From Bacteroidota bacterium (lineage in GTDB: Bacteria; Bacteroidota; Bacteroidia; Bacteroidales; F082), in the NCBI GenBank assembly GCA_009773165.1, contig WOUZ01000010.1, positions 62,001-126,000 of the forward strand: DNA of 64,000 nucleotides. The letters run 5' to 3'. Made by a program: the position numbers and the translations under genes. Shown here piece after piece: positions 1-7,246 of the stretch. The notes beneath the pieces were generated by a model, which did not search any database, was not told the DNA's origin, and saw only the letters and a program-made list of their open reading frames with translations. The stretch's first letter is position 1, and each line of letters opens with the position of its first letter.

Positions 1-108
1 TTTTTTTAGGACATGCAATGCCTCTGTTGGCATCACCAGCTCAGGTGGAATATCAGCCAATGGTGTCGGGATGAGATACAGTGAGCCTTTTTTCGTTTGA
101 TGGTTCAT
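1..108 (-). CDS. RsmI-like SAM methyltransferase, N-terminal part only
   Basis: Reading leftwards from an ATG at 108-106, 36 codons are open to the window edge. The peptide contains LYLIPTPLADIPPE at residues 10-23, the opening strand and loop of tetrapyrrole-methylase-fold enzymes of the RsmI (16S rRNA 2'-O-methyltransferase I) group, in the short form usual in Bacteroidota. The ATG overlaps the TGA of the upstream dehydratase-like gene by four bases (ATGA), so translation is probably coupled and the two share a transcript. Only the N-terminus is present, so substrate and full domain content cannot be judged. The family call rests on one motif. Confidence 0.6.
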   Translation of the reverse strand, partial: MNHQTKKGSLYLIPTPLADIPPELVMPTEALHVLKK

Positions 109-1061
109 AACCAGGGAATTTTAGTTAAGTCGATGTTGCCTCCGGAAATAATAATTCCAACTGTTTTATTCTTTAAAAATTCAGGTGCTGAAAGAGCAAC
201 TGCAACAGGAACGGCTGAGCTTGGTTCAATAATGATTTTCATCCGTTCCCAAACCAAACGCATTGCATGTATGATTGCCTCATCTGAAACAGTAATTACT
301 TCGTTAACATATTGTTTTATAATTGGATAGGTTAATGAACCAAGTGAAGTCAATAGCCCGTCAGCAATGGTTTGTGGATTTATACTTGGGACAAGGCTTC
401 CTGTTTTAATTGATTTCCAGGTATCGTTTGCACCTTCGGGCTCGCATGCAATTACTTTTGTATGGGGCGACTGATAATGTGCTGAAAGCAATGTCCCGCT
501 TAGCAATCCACCACCTCCTACAGGACAAAGTATATAGTCAGGTAGTGGGCCTTGTTTCAACATTTCAAGACAAGCTGTGGCCTGTCCTGCAATGATATCA
601 TAATCGTTGTAGGGATGAACGACTGTTGCGCCAGTTTGTTTCACAATAGATTCAGTAGTTTCTTCACGAGCTTGTAAGGTTGGTTTGCAAAAAGTTATTA
701 ACCCACCATATTCTTTAACTGCGGCAACTTTCACTGAAGGAGCATTTTCAGGCATAATAATGTATGCTTTGTGTCCTAAAATAGCAGCTGCTCTGGCCAA
801 TGCCTGAGCATGGTTGCCACTTGAATGTGTTACAACACCATTCTTAAGTTGATTTTTGTCGAGCTGCAACAAGGCGTGGGTAGCGCCTCTTGACTTAAAA
901 GCACCTGCTTTTTGAAAGTTCTCACACTTAAAAAACAGCTTTGATCCGCTGATGTTGTTAAGCTGACTCGATTGAAGCAAGGGTGTGTATTCAATATAAG
1001 GTCTGATCAGCTCGTGAGCAGCCTGAATATCATCTAAGGTTGGCGCACTTGTTAATTTCAT
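105..1061 (-). CDS. PLP-dependent threonine dehydratase / serine racemase-like enzyme
   Basis: 318 aa, fold type II PLP enzyme. The Schiff-base lysine is K56 in AFKSRGA; SSGNHAQ at 80-86, the glycine-rich phosphate loop GGGG at 182-185 and SGGN at 306-309 are the other cofactor contacts of the family. It stops right after the catalytic domain and has no ACT regulatory domain, so it resembles the catabolic threonine/serine dehydratases (2-oxobutanoate or pyruvate plus ammonia) and serine racemases rather than biosynthetic IlvA. Which of these it is cannot be told from sequence alone. Its ATG touches the stop of the phosphatase gene upstream (TAATG) and its TGA overlaps the next start, so it is the middle of a tight operon. 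Confidence 0.85.
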   Translation of the reverse strand: MKLTSAPTLDDIQAAHELIRPYIEYTPLLQSSQLNNISGSKLFFKCENFQKAGAFKSRGATHALLQLDKNQLKNGVVTHSSGNHAQALARAAAILGHKAYIIMPENAPSVKVAAVKEYGGLITFCKPTLQAREETTESIVKQTGATVVHPYNDYDIIAGQATACLEMLKQGPLPDYILCPVGGGGLLSGTLLSAHYQSPHTKVIACEPEGANDTWKSIKTGSLVPSINPQTIADGLLTSLGSLTYPIIKQYVNEVITVSDEAIIHAMRLVWERMKIIIEPSSAVPVAVALSAPEFLKNKTVGIIISGGNIDLTKIPWL

Positions 1062-1525
1062 TATTTCGTATTTTTTATTTTATTCACTAAAGCAATGCAA
1101 GCAGGTTCAATTGTTTGAAATGTATGCTCATAAGAAACAACTCCACCATTATATGGATCACTCACCTGTATATTTTCTCCGGGTTCAATAAGATTTAACA
1201 GATAGTCCACTTTCATTTTATCATTATCATTACGAGTTACTTGCATAATGTCATTCAGATTTTTTTGATCCATAACAAAAATTCTGTCAAAAGCATCAAA
1301 GTCACTTTGATTGAATTTTCGGGCGCGCTTGGCTCTGATATCAATTCCATGAATAGCTGACACTTTAACTGCTTTTTCGTTTGGCGAGCCATCGGTTTGA
1401 ACAGATTCAAAGCCTGCCGATTCAATTTTTCCTTCCAGTTGGTGCTCAATAAAGAGCTGTTTCAAAATCCCTTCTGCCATTGGTGAACGACAACTGTTTC
1501 CTAAACAAACAAAAAGAACGTTCAT
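1061..1525 (-). CDS. Low molecular weight protein-tyrosine phosphatase
   Basis: 154 aa, the usual length for the family. The P-loop CX5R lies at the extreme N-terminus: nucleophile C7, then LGNSC, then R13, followed by SPMAE. The general acid is D123 in the SDPY motif. It hydrolyses phosphotyrosine; in bacteria these enzymes often act on tyrosine kinases of polysaccharide export, but no such kinase is adjacent here, so the substrate is unknown. Position 11 of the P-loop is Ser where many family members have Ile; this should not abolish activity. The stop codon overlaps the next start by one base. Confidence 0.9.
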   Translation of the reverse strand: MNVLFVCLGNSCRSPMAEGILKQLFIEHQLEGKIESAGFESVQTDGSPNEKAVKVSAIHGIDIRAKRARKFNQSDFDAFDRIFVMDQKNLNDIMQVTRNDNDKMKVDYLLNLIEPGENIQVSDPYNGGVVSYEHTFQTIEPACIALVNKIKNTK

Positions 1526-1581
1526 TGAAGTTGTATTTATTTCAGTTGTCAGTCAGAATTCTCAAATACGTACCCAATAAC

Positions 1582-2127
1582 TCAGCGTGTCATTTGGTTT
1601 AAATCATCGCGAAGAAGCTGAATGGCTCTTTCAATGAGTTGAATTTCAGATTCGAGCATCAACGAGGCTAGCTGAGTTTTGTCAGCTTCTTTATCAAGTT
1701 TGTTCAGGTTTATATGAATCATTTGAATAACTTCTTCCTTGGCAGCTTTGGTCAATTGCCATGCAGTATCACTGATAAAAAGTTGCTGAGAAAGGTTATA
1801 ATCAAATTCTTCACGAATCCCTCTCAACATTTGTTGAGCCAGATCAAGTGCATACGTGCTTTCGTTCATATGTCTTGATGTAATGAGCTGAGGCTGAAGT
1901 CTTTCTAAAAACAGAACCAGCCGTTCGCTTGCCTGGATACGTAATGGCAACATTACTTTAAATCCTTCAGTTTTTTGATCAACTTTACTTGCTATAATTA
2001 CCATCTTAAGCTGTTCATTTTGGTTCTGTAACAATTGCTTTAACGACAAAATCCATTGCCTGGATTGATAAATAAAGAATCCTATAAAGCTGAACCACAG
2101 AACTATAATTAAAATTTCACTGAACAT
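1582..2127 (-). CDS. Membrane-anchored conserved Bacteroidota protein of unknown function
   Basis: 181 aa. One hydrophobic segment near residues 4-22 is followed by a basic stretch, giving a single N-terminal anchor with the remainder probably cytoplasmic. The rest is largely helical with many Glu, Gln and Leu residues and could be a coiled coil. I recognise it as a type seen in Bacteroidota (DUF7935-like) but know no function. It is the first gene of the minus-strand operon that continues into the phosphatase, dehydratase and RsmI-like genes, 56 bases upstream of the phosphatase, and has a -7 box 32 bases before its ATG. Confidence 0.65.
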   Translation of the reverse strand: MFSEILIIVLWFSFIGFFIYQSRQWILSLKQLLQNQNEQLKMVIIASKVDQKTEGFKVMLPLRIQASERLVLFLERLQPQLITSRHMNESTYALDLAQQMLRGIREEFDYNLSQQLFISDTAWQLTKAAKEEVIQMIHINLNKLDKEADKTQLASLMLESEIQLIERAIQLLRDDLNQMTR

Positions 2128-2158
2128 TTTTTGAAAAAATTTAGGTTTGAATGCTTTC

Positions 2159-2166
2159 CAAAGATA
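2159..2166 (-). promoter_or_regulatory. Bacteroidota -7 box for the 2127-1 operon
   Basis: On the minus strand the sequence is TATCTTTG, an exact match to TAnnTTTG, 32 bases before the ATG at 2127. A possible -33 TTTTG lies at 2192-2196 with a rather long spacer of 25, so only the -7 element is convincing. Confidence 0.5.
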
Positions 2167-2312
2167 GACATTTAAGCAGAATCTAAATGATCAAAATGAT
2201 ACTTTCTACCCTAAAGTATTTCAGCCGCTCATTTCTTCAGGAAAAATACGTTTTGATTTCAGAAACCGATTGCAATTGTTTACTTAATAACAAAGGCATT
2301 AGAGAAATTCCA

Positions 2313-2320
2313 TACATTTG
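2313..2320 (+). promoter_or_regulatory. Bacteroidota -7 box before the aminotransferase gene
   Basis: TACATTTG, followed by C, matches TAnnTTTG exactly. No clear -33 TTTG is present at the usual distance. Transcription would begin near 2326, inside the first possible codons of the aminotransferase reading frame, which argues for a translation start further downstream. Confidence 0.45.
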
Positions 2321-3553
2321 CAATCTAAATCTTTGAGTAAAGTGGACCATCAGCAATTACTTTCAACCAGGGTTAAGTCGCTTACCGAGTCGGCAACATT
2401 GGAAATGACACGAAAAAGTCGGGAACTTCGCGAACAAGGCATAGATGTTATTACCCTTAGCATCGGCGAGCCGGATTTTAACACTCCGGAAGCTGTCAAA
2501 AAGGCTGCTATTCAAGCTATTCTTGACAATCAATCTCATTATCCACCTGTGCCGGGAATTGCTGAACTTCGCAAGGCGATTTCATCTAAGTTGTTAAGAG
2601 ATAATAATTTAGTTTATAAACCATCACAAATAATTGTATCCAACGGGGCCAAACAATCCATCATGAATGCCATGTTTGCCTTGTTGAATGAAGGTGATGA
2701 AGTTATTATTCCCGCACCTTTTTGGGTCTCATATCCCGAAATGGTTAAGCTGGCAGGTGGAACCCCTGTAGTAATCCCATCCGATGTTGATCAGGATTTT
2801 AAAATCAACGGTCAGCAACTTGAAGGTGCAATTACAGCCAAAACCAAAGCGTTTATTTTCAGCTCCCCTTGTAACCCAAGTGGCTCAGTTTATACCCGCG
2901 ATGAGTTAAAACAACTTGCTGAGGTTTTTAGCCGGTATCCAAACATCATGATTTTTTCTGATGAAATTTATGAATATATTCAGTTTGGTAACGCTCACGA
3001 AAGTATAGCTCAGTTTCCTGATGTCTTTGATCGTGTTATTGTAATCAACGGCTTGTCGAAAGGTTTTGCAATGACAGGTTGGAGAATTGGTTATATGGCT
3101 GCTCCTCAATGGCTTGCTGATGCCTGTAATACCATTCAGGGACAATATACTTCAGGTAGCAGCACAATTTCACAAGCGGCAGCGCTCGAAGCAGTTTCTA
3201 CTGATCCTACCGGTTCAGCAGAACTTCAGGATATGATTCATCAATTTGAGACACGCCGCGATTTACTTTTTGCGCTACTTTCAGAAGTTGAAGGAGTTAT
3301 TCCAAATAAACCTCAAGGTGCATTTTATATGTTTCCTGACATTAGTTATTATTTTGGAAAATCTGATGGTAAGTATCTCATTAACAATAGTTATGACCTT
3401 TGCTTGTATTTGCTTGCCGAGGCTCATGTAGCTTTAGTGAGTGGTGATGCGTTTGGTTGTGATAATTGTATTCGTTTCTCATATGCAACCAGTCCGGCAA
3501 TGATAACTGAAGCTGTTGAGCGTGTAAAAAATGCATTGAAGCGACTTCAATGA
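2318..3553 (+). CDS. aspC: Class I aminotransferase (aspartate aminotransferase-like)
   Basis: Up to 411 aa, fold type I PLP enzyme transferring amino groups between aspartate (or a similar amino acid) and 2-oxoglutarate. Numbered from the TTG at 2318, the cofactor lysine is K248 in GLSKGFAMTGWRIGY, with N186 (CNPSG) and D215 (SDEIYEY) as further PLP contacts. There is no ATG near the start: in-frame candidates are TTG 2318, TTG 2333 and GTG 2342, and the first true ATG at 2405 is too far inside the conserved N-terminal helix. Because a -7 promoter box overlaps 2318, GTG 2342 or TTG 2333 is more likely. Exact substrate is not certain. Confidence 0.85.
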   Translation: MQSKSLSKVDHQQLLSTRVKSLTESATLEMTRKSRELREQGIDVITLSIGEPDFNTPEAVKKAAIQAILDNQSHYPPVPGIAELRKAISSKLLRDNNLVYKPSQIIVSNGAKQSIMNAMFALLNEGDEVIIPAPFWVSYPEMVKLAGGTPVVIPSDVDQDFKINGQQLEGAITAKTKAFIFSSPCNPSGSVYTRDELKQLAEVFSRYPNIMIFSDEIYEYIQFGNAHESIAQFPDVFDRVIVINGLSKGFAMTGWRIGYMAAPQWLADACNTIQGQYTSGSSTISQAAALEAVSTDPTGSAELQDMIHQFETRRDLLFALLSEVEGVIPNKPQGAFYMFPDISYYFGKSDGKYLINNSYDLCLYLLAEAHVALVSGDAFGCDNCIRFSYATSPAMITEAVERVKNALKRLQ

Positions 3554-3587
3554 TCTTTCAAAAGCGTCTGATAGATAATTAATCAGC

Positions 3588-4637
3588 ATGTCAAAACAAT
3601 TACGATATCTTAATGAAGCCGGCGATATAACCCGTTTGTTTGAAGATTTCAACAAGCTGAAAGTTATGGTGATCGGTGATGTGATGATTGATGCCTATGT
3701 TTTTGGTACAGTTGACAGGATATCACCTGAAGCACCTGTGCCCGTTGTTGCTGTGAAAGAGCGTGTTAACAGACTTGGTGGAGCTGCAAATGTAGCTTTG
3801 AATATTCATGCACTTGGTGCAACTCCGGTTTTGGTTTCTGTAATAGGTGATGATGTTAAGGGCAGTGAGTTTTTGGATCTGCTTAGGAATGTTAGTTTGG
3901 ATACAGTTGGCATTTTGTCAAGTTCGCAGCGTATAACAACAACCAAATTTAGGGTTATTGGTAATAAAGTACAGATGTTACGCGTGGATGAAGAAATTAC
4001 ATCTGATATAAATGAAAGTGAATCACAGGCACTTCTTGAAAAAATCGAATCGATTCTTGCATTTGAAAAGATAGATGTAATTATCCTCCAGGATTATAAT
4101 AAAGGAGTTTTAACAGAGCATATCATTCTTCAGATCATCCAGGTTGCTAAAAATCATCGTATTCCTATAGCTGTTGATCCAAAAAAGAAACATTTCCAAG
4201 CCTACAGCGGCGTAAGTTTTTTTAAGCCAAACTTGAAAGAGTTAAAAGATGGGTTGGGATTGGTTTTCTATCCTTCATCGCTTTTGTCAATAAAAGATGC
4301 AGTTCAAACACTTCAGAAACTTCTGAAAGTTGATATCGTTATGGCAACTCTTTCCGAAAAGGGAGTGCTCATCTCAGAACAGTCTGAAGCAGATGGTAAA
4401 ATTCAATTTACACATATTCCTGCACACCTTCGTGCCATTGCCGATGTTTCAGGTGCAGGTGACACGGTTATAAGTGTAGCTTCTTTGTGCCTGGCTTTAA
4501 ATCTGGACATTGAATGGCTTGCCGAAATGTCGAACCTGGCTGGAGGCCTCGTTTGTGAACAATTGGGTGTAGTTCCGGTTGATAAGAACAAATTGCTTGC
4601 TGAAGCGTTTAAAGTTGTAGCATCAAAGAAAGTCTAG
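3588..4637 (+). CDS. rfaE1: D-glycero-beta-D-manno-heptose-7-phosphate kinase-like PfkB protein
   Basis: 349 aa, ribokinase/PfkB fold. The motif RISPEAPVPV at 44-53 is typical of HldE/RfaE kinase domains and DVSGAGDT at 286-293 carries the catalytic base D292. It would phosphorylate heptose-7-phosphate at C1 on the way to ADP-heptose for lipopolysaccharide core. The nucleotidyltransferase half of bifunctional HldE is absent, as is common in Bacteroidota, where it is encoded separately. It lies 34 bases after the aminotransferase and 25 bases before the menaquinone methyltransferase on the same strand. A related sugar kinase role cannot be excluded. Confidence 0.8.
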   Translation: MSKQLRYLNEAGDITRLFEDFNKLKVMVIGDVMIDAYVFGTVDRISPEAPVPVVAVKERVNRLGGAANVALNIHALGATPVLVSVIGDDVKGSEFLDLLRNVSLDTVGILSSSQRITTTKFRVIGNKVQMLRVDEEITSDINESESQALLEKIESILAFEKIDVIILQDYNKGVLTEHIILQIIQVAKNHRIPIAVDPKKKHFQAYSGVSFFKPNLKELKDGLGLVFYPSSLLSIKDAVQTLQKLLKVDIVMATLSEKGVLISEQSEADGKIQFTHIPAHLRAIADVSGAGDTVISVASLCLALNLDIEWLAEMSNLAGGLVCEQLGVVPVDKNKLLAEAFKVVASKKV

Positions 4638-4662
4638 AATACAAATAGAGAAAGAATCATTC

Positions 4663-5370
4663 ATGGGAGCTTCAGAGTCGAAAAAAGAGCAGGTAAGGGT
4701 CATGTTTAATAATATTGCCGGAAAATATGATTTTTTAAATCATTTCCTTTCTGCTGGAATTGATCATCTGTGGCGAAAACGTGTCGTAAAATTGGTGATG
4801 AAGACAAATCCGGCTTATATTCTTGATGTGGCAACCGGAACAGCTGATCTGGCAATTGAACTCTCTTCAAAAACTGCCTCCCCAATTGTTGGAGTCGATA
4901 TTGCACAGGCAATGCTGGATGTTGGACAGCAGAAATTGCTTCGCAAAGGCCTCGACCAACAGATTAAATTACAACTGGCAGATTCTGAATCGCTTCCATT
5001 TCCTTCAGCACATTTCAATGCTGCAATGGTAGCTTTTGGTGTTCGTAACTTCGAAGATCTGGATAAAGGTTTAAATGAAATGAATCGGGTGCTTCAGACT
5101 GGCGGAATAATTGCTGTTTTAGAGTTTTCACGCCCCGTAGCCTTTCCAATAAAACAGTTGTATAATTTCTATTTCAAAAATATTTTACCCACTATGGGCC
5201 GGCTGGTTTCTAAGGATCGAAGTGCTTATACCTACCTTCCGGAATCCGTAAAATCCTTCCCTGACGGCGAGGATTTTCTCAACCATATGAAAAACAATGG
5301 CTTTCAAAATGTAAAGCAAGAGCGACTCACTTTTGGCATAGCAACAATATATACAGGATTTAAAGTGTAG
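4663..5370 (+). CDS. menG: Demethylmenaquinone methyltransferase
   Basis: 235 aa, class I SAM methyltransferase of the UbiE/MenG family. The family signature YDFLNHFLSAGIDHLWRK begins at residue 22 and the SAM-binding motif I (ILDVATGTADLA) is at 53-64; FGVRNFEDLDKGL follows as in other members. It performs the last step of menaquinone synthesis. Bacteroidota use menaquinone, so the MenG role is favoured over ubiquinone synthesis. It is followed by porT, an arrangement I know from other Bacteroidota. Confidence 0.92.
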   Translation: MGASESKKEQVRVMFNNIAGKYDFLNHFLSAGIDHLWRKRVVKLVMKTNPAYILDVATGTADLAIELSSKTASPIVGVDIAQAMLDVGQQKLLRKGLDQQIKLQLADSESLPFPSAHFNAAMVAFGVRNFEDLDKGLNEMNRVLQTGGIIAVLEFSRPVAFPIKQLYNFYFKNILPTMGRLVSKDRSAYTYLPESVKSFPDGEDFLNHMKNNGFQNVKQERLTFGIATIYTGFKV

Positions 5371-5447
5371 AACTATTGAAAAACCTGTGAAAACAACGTT
5401 CATTTCAATACTATTTTGCGTAAAGCTACGTTTCTGTCACATACTAA

Positions 5448-5453
5448 AGGAGG
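5448..5453 (+). promoter_or_regulatory. Strong Shine-Dalgarno deciding the porT start
   Basis: AGGAGG, eight bases before a TTG codon at 5462. Strong Shine-Dalgarno sequences are uncommon in Bacteroidota, and the TTG begins a textbook signal peptide, so this site fixes the porT start although no ATG is present. Confidence 0.7.
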
Positions 5454-5461
5454 AAATAAAA

Positions 5462-6244
5462 TTGAAGTATCATTTTCGAACGGTTTTGACAATCATTGTT
5501 TTGGTTGCTCTTTCCAGCAACGTAAATGCTCAGCGGCGTGTGGTAGTAAATAAGCCCAAATACGACCTGGATCCCTATCATTTTGGATTTATTCTAGCAG
5601 GTAATCAGATGATGCTGACATGGAAACCTGTCGAGAATTATCGGAGCATGCTATGGCTGCCTGAGGAAGCAAAAGATTTGAACATTCCAAATGCCAGTTA
5701 TTATCAGCTTCTGGAAGTTAGTTCAACCCCTGTGCCAGGATTTGCAGTTGGTATTGTTGGCAATTTGCGACTTGGTAACCATCTGGATTTGAGGTTTATT
5801 CCAACTTTGGCTTTTGGTGAGCGTTATATTGATTATAATGTGCTCGCGTTAAACAATTCAATGGTTATTATTGACACAATACCTGTTAGAAAAAGTATCC
5901 CTTCAACAACTGTTGATTTTCCTTTTCACATAAAATACCGTTCCAAGCGTTTAAATAATTTCGCAGCCTATGTACTAGCTGGTGGAAAATACAGCATTGA
6001 AATGGCTTCAACTAAAAAGGTTTCATCAGCAAACAATGATGTTCCGGTAAAAGTTGACAGGAATGATTTTGCAGCCGAAGCCGGGGTAGGTTTTGATTTT
6101 TACACCCCTTATTTTAAGTTTGGTACTGAATTAAAGATGAGTTACGGGTTTAAAAATATCCTAGTTAAAGATGAATTTATGTATAGCCAGGTTCTTGACC
6201 GGCTCAACAATAAAGTCTTTCAGCTATCATTCACTTTTGAATAA
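5462..6244 (+). CDS. porT: Type IX secretion/gliding protein PorT
   Basis: 260 aa from the TTG at 5462, preceded by AGGAGG. The first 23 residues form a Sec signal peptide ending in SSNVNAQ. The mature part has the alternating pattern of an outer-membrane beta-barrel and ends in a phenylalanine-rich strand (FQLSFTFE). The early LDPYHFGFILAGN stretch, the length and the position directly after menG match PorT/SprT, which is required for type IX secretion. Three T9SS cargo genes occur in this window, consistent with an active system. The open frame extends upstream to 5387, but that part is not signal-like. Confidence 0.8.
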   Translation: MKYHFRTVLTIIVLVALSSNVNAQRRVVVNKPKYDLDPYHFGFILAGNQMMLTWKPVENYRSMLWLPEEAKDLNIPNASYYQLLEVSSTPVPGFAVGIVGNLRLGNHLDLRFIPTLAFGERYIDYNVLALNNSMVIIDTIPVRKSIPSTTVDFPFHIKYRSKRLNNFAAYVLAGGKYSIEMASTKKVSSANNDVPVKVDRNDFAAEAGVGFDFYTPYFKFGTELKMSYGFKNILVKDEFMYSQVLDRLNNKVFQLSFTFE

Positions 6245-6252
6245 TTTGAGGC

Positions 6253-6942
6253 ATGGATCAGACATCTCATCACGATCTTTTTAAAACCCTGATTGAAAAG
6301 TCGTCACTCAAACTTGATATTTATGACAATACGCTTCAAACGTTGCGTTTGTTTAAGCAGGTGCTTGAAAAATTGGATGAGGAGTACAAACTCGCTTTAA
6401 AGGATTTGAATTCTTCCAGAAATATCAGGTTTGAAAATAACTACAGAAGCGACTTTGAAATTGAGATGAAGTTTGGTGGAGATGTTCTATTGTTCCTCAT
6501 GCATACCAACATTTTCGACTTCTCCCGTGACCATGAAGTTATGCGTACCTCGTATATCCGTGAGGATAAAACCAGATCGTATAGTGGTGTAATTCATATT
6601 TATAACTTCCTCGCTGATTCCTTTCGTTACAACCGTGTGAACGATATGGGTTACCTGATAGGAAGGGTATTTATTAATAAGGACAATCACTATTTTATTG
6701 AAGGTAAAAGAGAGTTAGGTTTTATTTATAATGATTTTGGTAAAAACATCATGAACGAAGAGAGTGCCGGAAAAATCATTGAGGCAGCTATACGTTATAC
6801 CATTAACTTTGACCTTTTGACACCTCCTTACGAGGCGGTGAAGATTGTTTCGGTGAGCGATATGCTTGATACACTGGATCAAATAAGTGTAAAAACAGGA
6901 AAACGAATGGGTTTTCAATTTAAGCAAGATACCTTTAGTTAG
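6253..6942 (+). CDS. Conserved hypothetical protein downstream of porT
   Basis: 229 aa, soluble, no signal peptide or membrane segment. It starts eight bases after porT and is probably co-transcribed. The N-terminal 60 residues are helical and charged; the middle (FEIEMKFGGDVLLFLMHTNIF) and C-terminal parts are mixed alpha/beta. I do not recognise the family and see no catalytic motif. Linkage to porT does not by itself imply a role in secretion. Confidence 0.6.
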   Translation: MDQTSHHDLFKTLIEKSSLKLDIYDNTLQTLRLFKQVLEKLDEEYKLALKDLNSSRNIRFENNYRSDFEIEMKFGGDVLLFLMHTNIFDFSRDHEVMRTSYIREDKTRSYSGVIHIYNFLADSFRYNRVNDMGYLIGRVFINKDNHYFIEGKRELGFIYNDFGKNIMNEESAGKIIEAAIRYTINFDLLTPPYEAVKIVSVSDMLDTLDQISVKTGKRMGFQFKQDTFS

Positions 6943-6991
6943 TTAATTGAAAGATTTTTAAAAAAAAGTAGTGTAGAAATAAAAAAAATAT

Positions 6992-6999
6992 TACTTTTG
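6992..6999 (+). promoter_or_regulatory. Bacteroidota -7 box for tRNA-Glu
   Basis: TACTTTTG followed by C matches TAnnTTTG and lies 22 bases before the mature tRNA. No convincing -33 element is visible in the A-rich sequence upstream. Confidence 0.5.
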
Positions 7000-7021
7000 C
7001 ACCCACAAAATGAAACAAAAG

Positions 7022-7096
7022 GCTCCCATCGTCTAGTCAGGCCCAGGACGCCAGGTTTTCATCCTGGTAACAGGGGTTCGAATCCCCTTGGGAGTA
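7022..7096 (+). tRNA. tRNA-Glu (anticodon TTC)
   Basis: The cloverleaf can be folded by hand. Acceptor arm GCTCCCA pairs with TGGGAGT (first pair G-U) with discriminator A at 7096. The anticodon stem CCAGG/CCTGG encloses TTTTCAT, which places TTC at positions 34-36. The T arm is CAGGGGTTCGAATCCCCT with the standard TTCGAAT loop. CCA is not encoded. A perfect terminator hairpin follows. Confidence 0.93.
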
Positions 7097-7097
7097 C

Positions 7098-7126
7098 AAA
7101 GCATCCATAACATGGATGCTTTTTTT
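7098..7126 (+). terminator. Intrinsic terminator after tRNA-Glu
   Basis: An 11-bp perfect stem (AAAGCATCCAT with ATGGATGCTTT), loop AAC, then a run of T to 7126. Confidence 0.85.
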
Positions 7127-7217
7127 ATTTTGCTCCTATTGCTTTCCAAAATTTATTGCTTTCAATACGTTTCTTTTGAAAATCAAGGGTAGATTATTTA
7201 ATCTATTTCTGTACTTT

Positions 7218-7225
7218 TACCTTTG
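7218..7225 (+). promoter_or_regulatory. Bacteroidota -7 box for comEC
   Basis: TACCTTTG matches TAnnTTTG and lies 21 bases before the comEC ATG. No good -33 TTTG is seen at 17-23 bases upstream. Confidence 0.45.
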
Positions 7226-7246
7226 ATAACCGATTGAACTTTTCCG

